Part shown: one piece after another, positions 18,579-27,503 of the stretch
Layout of the letters: each line of letters begins with the position of its first letter
How positions within the stretch are numbered: the first letter of the stretch is position 1
Assembly: GCF_000381265.1 (NCBI RefSeq)
Contig: NZ_KB906265.1
Location: forward strand, 1-64,000
DNA: 64,000 bases
DNA from: Curvibacter lanceolatus ATCC 14669
GTDB taxonomy: Bacteria; Pseudomonadota; Gammaproteobacteria; Burkholderiales; Burkholderiaceae_C
Reading direction: 5' to 3'
Notes under the pieces: model-generated
Databases searched by the model: none
What the model was told of the DNA's origin: nothing
The model's input: only the letters and a program-made list of their open reading frames with translations
Made by a program: the position numbers and the translations under genes

Positions 18579-19290
18579 CGGCCACCTCCGCATCATCGAC
18601 CCAGGGTCGGTCCAAACCCAGATTCGCCACGGCACGGGCCCAGCGACGCGACAGGCTGCCATCCACCTGGGCCCCGGCGGCCTCCAGCAAACAACCACCG
18701 GGCTCGACCGCAGGGTCGGCCACCCACTTGATCTCGACACTGCCGAACTCGCCCGCCGGGGCATTCGCCAACACCTCGTGGTCTGCCGGGTTGAGCCGGA
18801 CAACCGCGGTGCGGGCGTCCACCGACAACAACCCCAGGGCTTCCCGGATCACCGGGCGCAAAGCCTCGGCATCCTGGGCCAGTTCGCGCCGCACCACCTG
18901 GCGGGCCAGTTCACAGGCCACGTCCAGCACGCCCTGCGCCACCACCTGCTCAGCATCGGCAAAGCGCTGCTCCAGCGAGGTCAGCAAGGCCTCGACGCGC
19001 TGACGCGCCTCGGCCCCCTGTTGGGCGATGTATTCATCGAGCCGGCGCTGCCCTTCCAGCGAGGCTTCCAGCCGGCCCTGCTCCAGGCCCTGCTGAAAGC
19101 CCTCCTGGCGCGAGGCCTCCAGCATGGCCGGGCTGATCACGGGCTCGGCAGGGGTCTGGGCGGCCAGCATGGCGGCGACGCGCCGGTTTTCATCCACCTC
19201 GGTGAACTGCCATTGGGCGACGTCGCCAATCTCCTCGCTTGGGATGAAGCGGGCGTACTGACGGGAGCGATTAGACGAGTTGGTCGTCAC
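18568..19290 (-). CDS. fliH: Flagellar assembly protein FliH (regulator of FliI)
   Basis: FliH binds and regulates FliI. The 240-residue protein has the FliH plan: a variable N terminus, a glycine-spaced helical repeat ([20 protein letters not shown], the GxxxG-type pattern) and a C-terminal V-ATPase E-subunit-like domain (about 125-225) with [13 protein letters not shown] and [11 protein letters not shown]. It overlaps fliG by 20 bp and fliI by 11 bp. Confidence 0.95.
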   Translation of the reverse strand: MTTNSSNRSRQYARFIPSEEIGDVAQWQFTEVDENRRVAAMLAAQTPAEPVISPAMLEASRQEGFQQGLEQGRLEASLEGQRRLDEYIAQQGAEARQRVEALLTSLEQRFADAEQVVAQGVLDVACELARQVVRRELAQDAEALRPVIREALGLLSVDARTAVVRLNPADHEVLANAPAGEFGSVEIKWVADPAVEPGGCLLEAAGAQVDGSLSRRWARAVANLGLDRPWVDDAEVADVD

Positions 19291-20266
19291 CGCCGCCTCC
19301 GATCACAATCTGGCCTTCGTCGGCCAGACGTCGCACGGTCTTGAGGATTTCCTTCTGCTGGGCTTCGACCTCGGACAGCCGCATCGGGCCACGGGACTCC
19401 AGGTCTTCACGCAGCGTTTCAGCAGCCCGCGAGGACATGTTCGACAGGAAACGCTCCTTGAGCTCGGGCGCCGCGCCCTTGAGGGCCACGATGAGGGTCT
19501 CCGAGGCCACTTCCTTGAGCACCATCTGGATGGCCTTGTCGTCGAGCTTCATGACGTCGTCGAACACGAACATCTTGTCCATGATCTTCTGCGCCAGGTC
19601 GGGGTCGTAGCCCCGGATCGACTCGAGCACGGTGCCTTCGATGTTGCTGCCCATCAGGTTGATGATTTCGGCCGCCGTCTTGATGCCGCCCAGCGAGGTC
19701 TTGCGGATCTTGTCGCCGCCAGCCAGCACCTTGAACAGCACCTCGTTGAGGTCTTTCAACGCCGTCGGCTGGATGCCCTCCAGGGTGGCGATGCGCAACA
19801 GCACTTCACCGCGCTGGCGCTCGGTCAATTGGGACAGCACGGCCGCGGCTTGTTCGTAATCCAGGTGAACCAGGATGGCCGCCACGATCTGCGGGTGTTC
19901 GTTGCGCAGCAACTCGGCCACCGACAAGGGGTCCATCCACTTCAGGCTTTCGATGCCGGAGACATCGCCCCCTTGCAAAATGCGATCGATCAGCAGCGAG
20001 GCCTTGTCGTCACCCAGGGCGCGGCGCAGCACCGCCTTGACATAGTCACCCGTGTCAGACACCAGCAGGCTTTGCTGGGCTGCGGCCTCGGTGAACTTGT
20101 TGACCACGTCGTCCACACGGTCGCGCGAGACGGACCGGGTGCGGGCAATGGTCTCGCCGAGCTTTTGCACCTCTTTGGGCGACAGGTGCTTGAACACCTC
20201 GGCCGCCTCTTCCTCACCCAGCGACATCAGAAAAATCGCTGCGTCGTTCAGACCTTGTTCGTCCAT
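19271..20266 (-). CDS. fliG: Flagellar motor switch protein FliG
   Basis: FliG couples the C ring to the MS ring and interacts with the stator MotA for torque. The 331-residue protein has the three FliG domains: an N-terminal FliF-binding part (AIFLMSLGEEEAAEVFKHLS), the middle with LLRNEHPQIVAAILVHLDYE (EHPQR-type motif), and the C-terminal torque domain with charged residues in MFVFDDVMKLDDKAIQMVLK. All are typical and full length. Confidence 0.97.
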   Translation of the reverse strand: MDEQGLNDAAIFLMSLGEEEAAEVFKHLSPKEVQKLGETIARTRSVSRDRVDDVVNKFTEAAAQQSLLVSDTGDYVKAVLRRALGDDKASLLIDRILQGGDVSGIESLKWMDPLSVAELLRNEHPQIVAAILVHLDYEQAAAVLSQLTERQRGEVLLRIATLEGIQPTALKDLNEVLFKVLAGGDKIRKTSLGGIKTAAEIINLMGSNIEGTVLESIRGYDPDLAQKIMDKMFVFDDVMKLDDKAIQMVLKEVASETLIVALKGAAPELKERFLSNMSSRAAETLREDLESRGPMRLSEVEAQQKEILKTVRRLADEGQIVIGGGGDDQLV

Positions 20267-20290
20267 ATCATCTCTCCGGAGAGTGCCTGA

Positions 20291-21985
20291 TCATGCCGGC
20301 GCTTCGCCGTTGACCCAGGTCTTGATGATATTAGCCACCGCAATCGGGTTCTGCTTGGCCAATTGGCGTGCATCCTCAAGACGCAGCTGCTCTTTGGTCG
20401 GCGGTACCGGCGAATTGTCTGCAACCGGAGCGGGCAGCAAGTCAGGCCGGTTGGGGGTCTCGGACTCGATGGCATCGAGCTGGGTGCCCGCCACGGCAGG
20501 CACCACGGGTTCGACCTTGGGCGCGTTCATGGCCTTCACAGCCGGGCGCACCATGCCCATCAGCACAATCAGCCCAAACAAGACCATGCCCACGGGCCAG
20601 GCAAAGCTCTTGGCCAACTCCAGCATCTCGGGCTGCTTCCACAGCGGCACCGGTGTGTTGTCCGTGGCCATGGCCATGAAGGGGGTGTTCATCAGGTTGA
20701 CCGAGTCGCCGCGCTCCTTGCTGAAGCCGATGGTGTCGCGCACCAGCGCCGTCATCTGCTCCAGCTGCTCGGGTGTCAAGGGCTTGTTCACGGGCTTGCC
20801 CTTCTCTTCCGGGCCGCTCTGGTAATTGACCACCACGGCCGCGCTCAGGCGCTTGACCGCCCCCGTGCCGCCCTTGACCACCTTGACCGTCTTGTCCACC
20901 TCGTAGTTGGTGACCGACTCCTTCTTGCTGGGGGTGCCGCTGCCGGTGCCTGCGGCGCCGGCCGAAAGGGTCGGGGCGGCCCCGTTGATGGGGGCATTGG
21001 CCTGGGCAGCCGGCTGGTTGCTGGTGGCGCCAGGCACACCGGTGGGCGGGGTGGCGGCACTGCCGCCACCGCTTTCCACCACCTGCTGGCTGCGCACGGC
21101 CGCCGTGTCAGGGGTCTGGTTGGGCTTGTGCAACTCCGAAGTCGATTCGGTCTGCGAAAAATCAACTTCAGCCGTCACCTGCGCCTTGACGTTCTGCCGC
21201 CCCACCACCGGCTCGAGGATGTCGATGATGCGCTTGCTGTAGAGCTGCTCGATCTGCTGCACATATTGAAGCTGTTGAACATCTCCACCAGCGCCGGCGG
21301 CCTCAGGGGTGGCCGACAGCAGCTTGCCGTTGTCGTCGATCACGCTCACGGCTGCCGGGTTCAGATCTGGCACGCTGGACGCCACGAGATGCACAATGCC
21401 CGCCAATTGCGCACGGTCCAGGATGCGGCCTGGGTACAGGGTGACCAGCACCGACGCCGAAGGCTTGAGCTGCTCACGGAAAAAACCATTCTGATTGGGC
21501 AGTGCCAGGTGCACCCGGGCGCTCTGGATGGCCGCCACCGCCTGGATGGAGCGGGTCAACTCGCCTTCCAGGCCACGCTGGAAATTCAAGCGCTCCTGGA
21601 ACTGGGTCACGCCAAAGCGGTTGCCCTCCATCAACTCAAAGCCAGTCACCGACCCCTTGGGCAGACCCTGGGAGGCCAGGCGCAGGCGCAGGTCATGCAC
21701 GCGGTCTGACGGCACCATGATGGCACCACCGCCCTCGGAATACTTGTAGGGCACATTCATCTGGGCCAGTTGCGCCACCACCGCACCGCCATCCTTGTCG
21801 CTGAGGTTGGCGTAAAGCACCTTCCAGTCGGCCTGGCGCGTCATGAAGGTGCCCGCCAGGGCGACCACCACCAGCAAGGCAATGCCCAGCGCCAGCTTGA
21901 TCTTCTGCGACCGATCCAGCTCGGCGAGCTTTTGTGTCCACGATGGGGCCACTGGGGTAGCGGTAATTTCAGCGACGGCAGACAT
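20291..21985 (-). CDS. fliF: Flagellar MS-ring protein FliF
   Basis: FliF forms the membrane-supramembrane ring that is the base of the flagellum. The 564-residue protein has an N-terminal membrane helix (IKLALGIALLVVVALAGTFM), ring-building motifs (VPYKYSEGGGAIMVPSDRVH, LRLASQGLPKGSVTGFELM), a Ser/Thr/Ala-rich middle, a second membrane helix (WPVGMVLFGLIVLMGMV) and a cytoplasmic FliG-binding tail (ANIIKTWVNGEAPA). It is divergent from fliE with a 169-bp shared upstream region. Confidence 0.97.
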   Translation of the reverse strand: MSAVAEITATPVAPSWTQKLAELDRSQKIKLALGIALLVVVALAGTFMTRQADWKVLYANLSDKDGGAVVAQLAQMNVPYKYSEGGGAIMVPSDRVHDLRLRLASQGLPKGSVTGFELMEGNRFGVTQFQERLNFQRGLEGELTRSIQAVAAIQSARVHLALPNQNGFFREQLKPSASVLVTLYPGRILDRAQLAGIVHLVASSVPDLNPAAVSVIDDNGKLLSATPEAAGAGGDVQQLQYVQQIEQLYSKRIIDILEPVVGRQNVKAQVTAEVDFSQTESTSELHKPNQTPDTAAVRSQQVVESGGGSAATPPTGVPGATSNQPAAQANAPINGAAPTLSAGAAGTGSGTPSKKESVTNYEVDKTVKVVKGGTGAVKRLSAAVVVNYQSGPEEKGKPVNKPLTPEQLEQMTALVRDTIGFSKERGDSVNLMNTPFMAMATDNTPVPLWKQPEMLELAKSFAWPVGMVLFGLIVLMGMVRPAVKAMNAPKVEPVVPAVAGTQLDAIESETPNRPDLLPAPVADNSPVPPTKEQLRLEDARQLAKQNPIAVANIIKTWVNGEAPA

Positions 21986-22154
21986 CTTGTTTCCAGGTCA
22001 AAGGGGTGGCAATACACCTCAGGTTGGAGACGATTATTCAGCCAGACCGCCACGCCATCGCCAGGATAAACCAGCTCTTTGGACCTCAATTCAAAGGTCT
22101 GCCTCCTGGCCGAGCCCCTAACATCGGCGCCAATGATCTCACCGGAGAAGCGCC

Positions 22155-22487
22155 ATGGATCTGCGATTCCCCTCAACCGCCACCCTCAGCCCACTCAGCC
22201 CCCGTACGCCGCAAGTCGGCAAGGCAGCCACCGGCACGGCAGGCCAAACCTCGTCCACCGGCAGCGCCGGCTTTTCGGGTGAGTTGAGCAACGCCCTCAA
22301 ATCCGTGAGCGCCGCCCAGAACAAAGCCACCCAGATGCAGCAGGAAGTGCAGATGGAGAACCCCAACGTCAGCCTGGAAGACACCATGATCGCCATCCAG
22401 AAGGCCCAGATCGGCTTTCAGGCCACCATGCACGTGCGCAACCGCATGGTTCAGGCCTACACCGACATCATGAACATGCAGGTCTGA
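22155..22487 (+). CDS. fliE: Flagellar hook-basal body complex protein FliE
   Basis: FliE joins the MS ring to the rod and is needed early in export. The 110-residue protein has a variable first 45 residues, then the conserved FliE core (FSGELSNALKSVSAAQNKA, VSLEDTMIAIQKAQIGFQA, HVRNRMVQAYTDIMNMQV). GGAG lies upstream of the ATG. It is transcribed away from fliF and ends at a strong bidirectional terminator. Confidence 0.96.
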   Translation: MDLRFPSTATLSPLSPRTPQVGKAATGTAGQTSSTGSAGFSGELSNALKSVSAAQNKATQMQQEVQMENPNVSLEDTMIAIQKAQIGFQATMHVRNRMVQAYTDIMNMQV

Positions 22488-22515
22488 GCACGCCGGCCCA
22501 GCCCACCCCCCAAGC

Positions 22516-22550
22516 AAAAAGCCCGCTTCGTTGACCGAAGCGGGCTTTTT
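22516..22550. terminator. Bidirectional terminator between fliE and fliT
   Basis: A perfect 15-bp stem with loop TTGAC: AAAAA plus GCCCGCTTCG (22516-22530) pairs with CGAAGCGGGC plus TTTTT (22536-22550). The A and T runs at the two ends make it work in both directions, which fits the convergent fliE and fliT genes. Confidence 0.93.
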
Positions 22551-22616
22551 GTCATCGAGGGCCCGGTTTCAGGCCCCAGAAGCATCGATGGAGCCCGCCG
22601 AAGCAGGCCCACCCCA

Positions 22617-22919
22617 TCAGTGGAGCAGTCGGGAACCGCCATCCAGCAGGCGCTGAATGTCAGAAAGCCGAGGCTCGGCCAGATTGCGGATCAGGGCGTC
22701 ATTGCGCAGGATGCGCAACATGATCTTGCCCTTCTCGCTGCGATCCTCGCTGGCCAGAGGCTCCACCTGGGACTGGTGGTGCAATTGCTCGATCAGCACC
22801 GCACAGGCACCCTCGAGTTGCATCACCTGCTCCCAGTCTTCACGCTGTGCGGCCATCAACATGCGCTGGCTGGCGCCCTCGATGGCCTTGTAGTAATCAA
22901 GCAGAGATTGTTGCTGCAC
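22617..22919 (-). CDS. fliT: Flagellar protein FliT-like export chaperone
   Basis: FliT is a small helical chaperone of the cap protein FliD and a modulator of flagellar gene expression. The 100-residue product is all-helical (begins QQQSLLDYYKAIEGASQRML; ends RLSDIQRLLDGGSRLLH), of the right size, and lies directly after fliS as in most fliST pairs. The sequence is weakly conserved, so the name rests on size, helicity and position. Confidence 0.8.
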   Translation of the reverse strand: MQQQSLLDYYKAIEGASQRMLMAAQREDWEQVMQLEGACAVLIEQLHHQSQVEPLASEDRSEKGKIMLRILRNDALIRNLAEPRLSDIQRLLDGGSRLLH

Positions 22920-22937
22920 GTTATGCCCCCTTGCTAT

Positions 22938-23339
22938 TCAACGTGTTTGAGGTCTGATGGCCTTCCAGGCCTCAGCGACGGGTCGGATCAGTTCGATCAC
23001 GGATTGGACAGCCTCGGGACTGTTGCTCAAATTGGCCTTGGTCAGTTCAAACACCGCGTAGCTGTAGAGCGAATCGAGGTTCTTGGCCACATCGCCACCT
23101 TCCTTTTCATTGAGAACAGCCCGAAGACCGTCTTCGAGGATCTGGATGGACTTGTTGAGATACCGGGATTTCTCCTGGATATCGCCGCGGCTCATGGCAC
23201 CCGCCACCTTGGTGAGGCTGTCCAGCAAGCCATCAAACAACAGCACCACCAACTGATGCGGATCCGCACCAGTGATACTGGTTTCGACGCCAACACGTTG
23301 ATAGGCAGATGCAGCTCGGGTACTCACGGGTGTAAACAT
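22938..23339 (-). CDS. fliS: Flagellin export chaperone FliS
   Basis: FliS binds the C terminus of flagellin and keeps it unfolded before export. The 133-residue protein matches FliS: AASAYQRVGVETSITGADPH, LVVLLFDGLLDSL, YLNKSIQILEDGL and LDSLYSYAVFELTKANLS. The start at 23339 (MFTPVSTRA) has GAGG eight bases upstream; the longer open frame to 23372 is not supported. It is divergent from fliC1. Confidence 0.95.
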   Translation of the reverse strand: MFTPVSTRAASAYQRVGVETSITGADPHQLVVLLFDGLLDSLTKVAGAMSRGDIQEKSRYLNKSIQILEDGLRAVLNEKEGGDVAKNLDSLYSYAVFELTKANLSNSPEAVQSVIELIRPVAEAWKAIRPQTR

Positions 23340-23377
23340 TCTTTTGGCCTCGCAAATTGTCGCACGGTACAAATGGT

Positions 23378-23404
23378 GTATCGGCAGCCCAGCCCGGTTC
23401 TGAA
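23378..23404 (-). promoter_or_regulatory. Candidate sigma-28 promoter for fliST
   Basis: On the minus strand GCCGATAC (23378-23385) matches 7 of 8 bases of the sigma-28 -10 element GCCGATAA, 38 bp upstream of the fliS start. The matching -35 position (TTCAGAAC, 23397-23404) is poor against TAAAGTTT, which limits confidence. Confidence 0.4.
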
Positions 23405-23585
23405 GGCCTCAATAGCAAGACATTTGGCAGGCTATTCCCAGAGGCACCCGCAAACCCTGGAACAAGCCGGATTCACGCTCTATATAGAAGGATCAAGAAC
23501 TCCCCGGATCCCACACGCCCCCCTGGGCGAGACCCGCCTGCACCCCGATTGCCAACTTGTTTGCACTCTCGCTCACAAGTAAACC

Positions 23586-23612
23586 TAAAGTTTTCTGCGC
23601 CCGACCCGAAAA
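23586..23612 (+). promoter_or_regulatory. Sigma-28 (FliA) promoter of fliC1
   Basis: TAAAGTTT (23586-23593) is a perfect sigma-28 -35 element. After an 11-base spacer, CCCGAAAA (23605-23612) matches 6 of 8 bases of the -10 consensus GCCGATAA. The resulting leader of about 95 bases ends in GGAG before the fliC1 ATG. Confidence 0.85.
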
Positions 23613-23711
23613 ACAATGCAACGGGCTTCAAGAAGGGTTCGTTGCCAAGCCTGCGACACCGCAGGTTTGACATCAGCGATAGGCTGATTTTTAACTTGAA
23701 GGAGCTTCAAA

Positions 23712-24560
23712 ATGGCAATGACCATCAACACCAACGTCAACTCGCTGACGGCGCAACGCAACGCAGCCACCAATCAGTCGAGCCTGTCCACCTCCATCGC
23801 ACGTCTGTCTTCGGGTCTGCGCGTCAACAGCGCCAAGGACGACGCTGCCGGCCTGGCCATCGCCACCCGCATGGATGCCCAGGCCCGCGGCATGACCGTG
23901 GCCATCCGCAACGCCAACGACGGGGTGTCCATGCTGCAGACTGCTGAAAGCGGCATGCAGACCGTCTCCGACATGCTGCAGCGCATGCGTGAACTGGCCG
24001 TGCAGGCCACCAACTCGACCAACACCTCGTCCGACGTCGCCTCGCTGAACCAGGAATACACCCAGCTGGCTTCGGAAATCGGCCGCACCATCAGCGCCGT
24101 GCAGTTCAACGGCACCTCGGTGCTGACCACCACCGCCGGCTTCGACTTCCAGGTGGGTGCCAACTCCGGCCAGACCATCACCATCGCCTCGGGCACGCTG
24201 AACCTGGATCAAAGCTCCAACGTGTCGGCCGTCGTGGGTGGAGCCACCAGCGCCCTGACCACGGCTGCCGGCAGCAACAGCTCCAACGCCGCCAACATCG
24301 ACGCCATCGACAAGGCCCTGCAAACCATCAACGACAGCCGCGCCCAACTCGGTGCTGCCCAGAGCCGCTTCCAGAACACGGTGAACTTCCTGCAGAGCGC
24401 CGTGGAAAACCAGACGGCTGCCAAGGGCCGCATCATGGATGCTGACTTCGCCTCTGAAACGGCCAACCTGAGCCGCGCCCAGATCCTGCAGCAGGCTGGC
24501 ACCGCGATGATCGCCCAGGCCAACCAGTTGCCGCAGGGTGTGCTGTCTCTGCTGCGTTAA
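23712..24560 (+). CDS. fliC: Flagellin FliC1
   Basis: This flagellin has 282 residues: short, with complete N- and C-terminal D0/D1 helices (begins MAMTINTNVNSLTAQRN; ends AMIAQANQLPQGVLSLLR) and almost no variable D2/D3 domain. The centre (about 140-200) is rich in Ser, Thr, Ala and Asn, for example TTAAGSNSSNAANI, and offers many possible O-glycosylation sites. It is very similar to the second flagellin at 26432-27283: the two genes share 137 identical bases (23946-24082 and 26666-26802). Expression is from a good sigma-28 promoter. Lies upstream of fliD. Confidence 0.97.
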   Translation: MAMTINTNVNSLTAQRNAATNQSSLSTSIARLSSGLRVNSAKDDAAGLAIATRMDAQARGMTVAIRNANDGVSMLQTAESGMQTVSDMLQRMRELAVQATNSTNTSSDVASLNQEYTQLASEIGRTISAVQFNGTSVLTTTAGFDFQVGANSGQTITIASGTLNLDQSSNVSAVVGGATSALTTAAGSNSSNAANIDAIDKALQTINDSRAQLGAAQSRFQNTVNFLQSAVENQTAAKGRIMDADFASETANLSRAQILQQAGTAMIAQANQLPQGVLSLLR

Positions 24561-24589
24561 GCCATCGCCCGCTTCAAGTTGAACCTTCA

Positions 24590-24614
24590 AACCCCGGCAT
24601 AAGCCGGGGTTTTC
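24590..24614 (+). terminator. Terminator after fliC1
   Basis: AACCCCGGC (24590-24598), loop ATAA, GCCGGGGTT (24603-24611), followed by TTC. This is a strong stem with a short T tract, 30 bp after the fliC1 stop, separating flagellin from fliD transcription. Confidence 0.85.
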
Positions 24615-24699
24615 TACTGGAGTTGTGGCTTTTCATTTGGAGGTTCGCTTGCTAGAGTAGAAGAGCGCAGGCTCTCTGTCTGCACCAGGGGATACCAAC

Positions 24700-26139
24700 A
24701 TGACCATTTCTTCACCCGGCATTGGCAGCAACGGCCTTGACGTCAATTCGATTGTCACCAAGCTCGTGGCGGTTGAGAGTCAGCCTGTCACCCTGCTGCA
24801 GCAAAAGGGAACCAAGATCCAGAGCACGATTTCGACCTGGGGCTCGGTCAAATCACAACTTTCGGCCATCCAGGATGCCGCCTCGGCCTTGCTGGACAAG
24901 GCCACCTGGGCATCGCGCACGGTCAGCTCCAGCAACAGCAGCGCCGTGACCGGGTCCGTGACCACAGGCGCACTGGCCGGCAACTACAGCGTGTCGGTGA
25001 CCCAACTGGCGCAATCGCAAACCACGCTGTCCAGCGGCATCACCTCCGGCAGTACCTTCGGCTCGGACGGGCGCCTGGACATCCAGGTCGGAACCTGGAG
25101 TGGCAACACTTTCACCCAGGGCAGCGGCTCCACGGTGAGCGTTGCGGTGAACGCCACCGACACCCTCAGCGACATCGCCACCCGCATCAATGGCTCCAAC
25201 TCGGGCGTCAGCGCCTCGGTCGTCACCTCGGGTGGTCAGGACAAGCTGGTGGTGCGCGGCGCCAACACCGGTGAGAGCAATGGCTTCCAGATTCAGGCCT
25301 TCGACAGCGGTGGCACGGCCATCACCGATGGCAGCACGGGCACGGGCAAGCTGGCTTATGCCAGCACCGGCAGTGCCATTGTCGGCATGGGCCTGTCGCA
25401 GGCCGCCAAGAATTCAGCCGCCACGGTCGATGGCGTGGCCGTGAGTTCGGCCAACAACCAGATCACGGGCGCGGTCACCGGGCTCACCCTCAATTTGCAG
25501 CAGGTCACCACATCGCCCGTCACCATGAGCGTGACGGCAGACACCACCACAACCACCAACAAAGTCAACGCTTTCGTGACCGCCTACAACCAGGCGATCG
25601 CGACCATGCGCAACCTCACCAAGTACGATCCAGGCACCAAGACAGCTTCGCCCCTGCAGGGCGACAGCACCGCCATCGGCTTGCAGAATGCGCTGCGTCA
25701 GCTGGTGGTGGGCAATGGCCCCGCCAGCAGCAGCTACAGCAGCCTGAGCGCCGTGGGCATCTCCATGCAGCAAGACGGCACGCTATCGGTCACCAGTTCC
25801 AAGTTGAGCACCGCCATCACCACCAACCCCAGCAATCTCGAGTCCCTTTTTGACGCCAATGGGGGCAGCAGCGCCACCAATGGAATCGCCCGCCGCATCC
25901 GAGACTTCGCCATGGCAGCCAACAACGTGGGCGGAACGGTCTCCAATCGGACAAGCGCATTGCAAACTTCGTTGACTCGAAACAACACCGATGTCACCAA
26001 GATGCAAGACCGTATCGCGGTGATCCAGGCCCGCCTCTACAAGCAGTACAACTCGCTGGACACCAACCTGACCAGCCTCAACAGCCTCAGCAGCCTGGTG
26101 AACCAGCAGATCACCACCTGGAACAAATCGTCCGCCTGA
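24700..26139 (+). CDS. fliD: Flagellar filament cap protein FliD
   Basis: FliD forms the cap under which flagellin subunits fold. The 479-residue protein has the conserved N terminus (SSPGIGSNGLDVNSIVTKLV), a Ser/Thr/Gly-rich middle, and the conserved C-terminal helices (VGGTVSNRTSALQTSLTRNN, QDRIAVIQARLYKQYNSLDT). AGGGG lies upstream of the ATG. It lies between the two flagellin genes, an order that is less common than fliC-fliC-fliD. Confidence 0.96.
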   Translation: MTISSPGIGSNGLDVNSIVTKLVAVESQPVTLLQQKGTKIQSTISTWGSVKSQLSAIQDAASALLDKATWASRTVSSSNSSAVTGSVTTGALAGNYSVSVTQLAQSQTTLSSGITSGSTFGSDGRLDIQVGTWSGNTFTQGSGSTVSVAVNATDTLSDIATRINGSNSGVSASVVTSGGQDKLVVRGANTGESNGFQIQAFDSGGTAITDGSTGTGKLAYASTGSAIVGMGLSQAAKNSAATVDGVAVSSANNQITGAVTGLTLNLQQVTTSPVTMSVTADTTTTTNKVNAFVTAYNQAIATMRNLTKYDPGTKTASPLQGDSTAIGLQNALRQLVVGNGPASSSYSSLSAVGISMQQDGTLSVTSSKLSTAITTNPSNLESLFDANGGSSATNGIARRIRDFAMAANNVGGTVSNRTSALQTSLTRNNTDVTKMQDRIAVIQARLYKQYNSLDTNLTSLNSLSSLVNQQITTWNKSSA

Positions 26140-26431
26140 CCCTGGCTCAGCCTTCCTTTTTCAGCCAAGGCGGCAACAGCCCGCCTGCGCCTCGCTTCTT
26201 CAGCCCCATCGCCCGATCTGCCCCGGGCGATACACAGGCCGTGCCCTCAGCAGACGCCGATATTCGGCAAAAGTCCTGAACTGAGCGGCCAGAAGCCCGC
26301 TTTTCCAAGCTTCTGTTTTTCTCCCAAGCCGAATAATTTTCCTAACACTCGGCTGGGATCGGTCGCTGTATTTCGTACAGACATCGCACCGTGTGGATCG
26401 TTCATCTTGCATTCATTGAAGGAGCCGTCCC

Positions 26432-27283
26432 ATGGCAATGACCATCAACACCAACATCAACTCACTGAACGCCCAGCGCAATGCGCAGGCCACCCAGATG
26501 AGCCTGTCCACCTCGATCCAGCGCCTGTCCTCCGGCCTGCGCGTGAACAGCGCCAAGGACGATGCCGCCGGCCTGGCCATCGCCACCCGCATGGACGCCC
26601 AGGCCCGCGGCATGGGCGTGGCCATTCGCAATGCCAACGACGGCATCTCGATGTTGCAGACCGCAGAAAGCGGCATGCAGACCGTCTCCGACATGCTGCA
26701 GCGCATGCGTGAACTGGCCGTGCAGGCCACCAACTCGACCAACACCTCGTCCGACGTCGCCTCGCTGAACCAGGAATACACCCAGCTGGCTTCGGAAATC
26801 GGTCGTACCATCAGCGCCGTGCAGTTCAACGGCACCTCGGTGCTGACCACCACCGCCAGCTACGACTTCCAGGTGGGCGCCAACTCGGGTCAGACCATCA
26901 CCGTGGCGTCGGGCACCCTCAACCTCGACCAGGCTGGTAACGTGTCGGCCGTCTTCGGGGGCACCACCAGCGCCCTGACCACGGCCGCTGGCAGCAACAG
27001 TTCCAACGCCGCCAACATCGACGCCATCGACAAGGCCCTGCAGACCATCAACGACAGCCGCGCCCAACTCGGTGCTGCCCAGAGCCGCTTCCAGAACACC
27101 ATCACCTTCCTGCAAAGTGCAGTGGAAAACCAGACGGCTGCCAAGGGCCGAATCCTGGACGCCGACTTCGCGACGGAAACCTCGAACCTGAGCCGCGCCC
27201 AGATCCTGCAACAGGCCGGCACTGCGATGATTGCCCAGGCCAACCAGTTGCCGCAGCAGGTTCTGTCGCTGCTGAAGGGCTGA
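26432..27283 (+). CDS. fliC: Flagellin FliC2
   Basis: This is a second flagellin of 283 residues, differing from FliC1 at only about 25-30 positions by eye, mostly near the N terminus and around residues 148-185. The D0/D1 helices are complete (MAMTINTNINSLNAQRNAQ ... ANQLPQQVLSLLKG). The upstream region has a sigma-28-like -10 (GCCGAATA, 26328-26335) but no good -35 at the expected spacing, so it may be weaker or differently regulated than fliC1. GAAGGAGCCG precedes the ATG. It is the last flagellar structural gene before the glycosylation island. Confidence 0.97.
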   Translation: MAMTINTNINSLNAQRNAQATQMSLSTSIQRLSSGLRVNSAKDDAAGLAIATRMDAQARGMGVAIRNANDGISMLQTAESGMQTVSDMLQRMRELAVQATNSTNTSSDVASLNQEYTQLASEIGRTISAVQFNGTSVLTTTASYDFQVGANSGQTITVASGTLNLDQAGNVSAVFGGTTSALTTAAGSNSSNAANIDAIDKALQTINDSRAQLGAAQSRFQNTITFLQSAVENQTAAKGRILDADFATETSNLSRAQILQQAGTAMIAQANQLPQQVLSLLKG

Positions 27284-27286
27284 GGA

Positions 27287-27309
27287 TCAATCACCCTCTG
27301 GGTGATTGA
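27287..27309 (+). terminator. Hairpin just after fliC2
   Basis: A perfect 10-bp stem with a TCT loop (TCAATCACCC, 27287-27296, with GGGTGATTGA, 27300-27309) begins 4 bases after the stop codon. It has no T tract, so it may stabilise the flagellin mRNA 3' end or act as a partial terminator before the glycosyltransferase gene. Confidence 0.6.
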
Positions 27310-27503
27310 AACCTGGATCCACAGGATCCGCCCAGCCCTGTCCAGAACACCCTACGCCACACCCCTGACTGACTGCCGCGGTCTGAAGGCAGGCTTAAAC
27401 TCACCAGCTGAAGCTGCGAGTATGGCCAGGTCACCCGCGGACCGGCTCACGGTCTCATGGATGTCCGCCCCTTGCCTCGACGAACTCCTTGCCCAGGCTG
27501 CCC

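Larger units (their letters stand above)
23340..23711. other. Divergent intergenic region between fliS and fliC1 (no gene)
   Basis: This 372-bp gap carries the regulatory signals for fliC1 (sigma-28 promoter at 23586-23612) and probably for fliS (23378-23404). A short AT-rich stretch near 23483-23494 (CTATATAGAAGG) has no clear role. No reading frame in it looks coding. Confidence 0.7.

Noticed and set aside
26328-26335. A full sigma-28 promoter for fliC2
   Set aside because: GCCGAATA is a reasonable -10, but the -35 position (GCTTCTGT) does not match TAAAGTTT; noted in the fliC2 entry but not called as a promoter.
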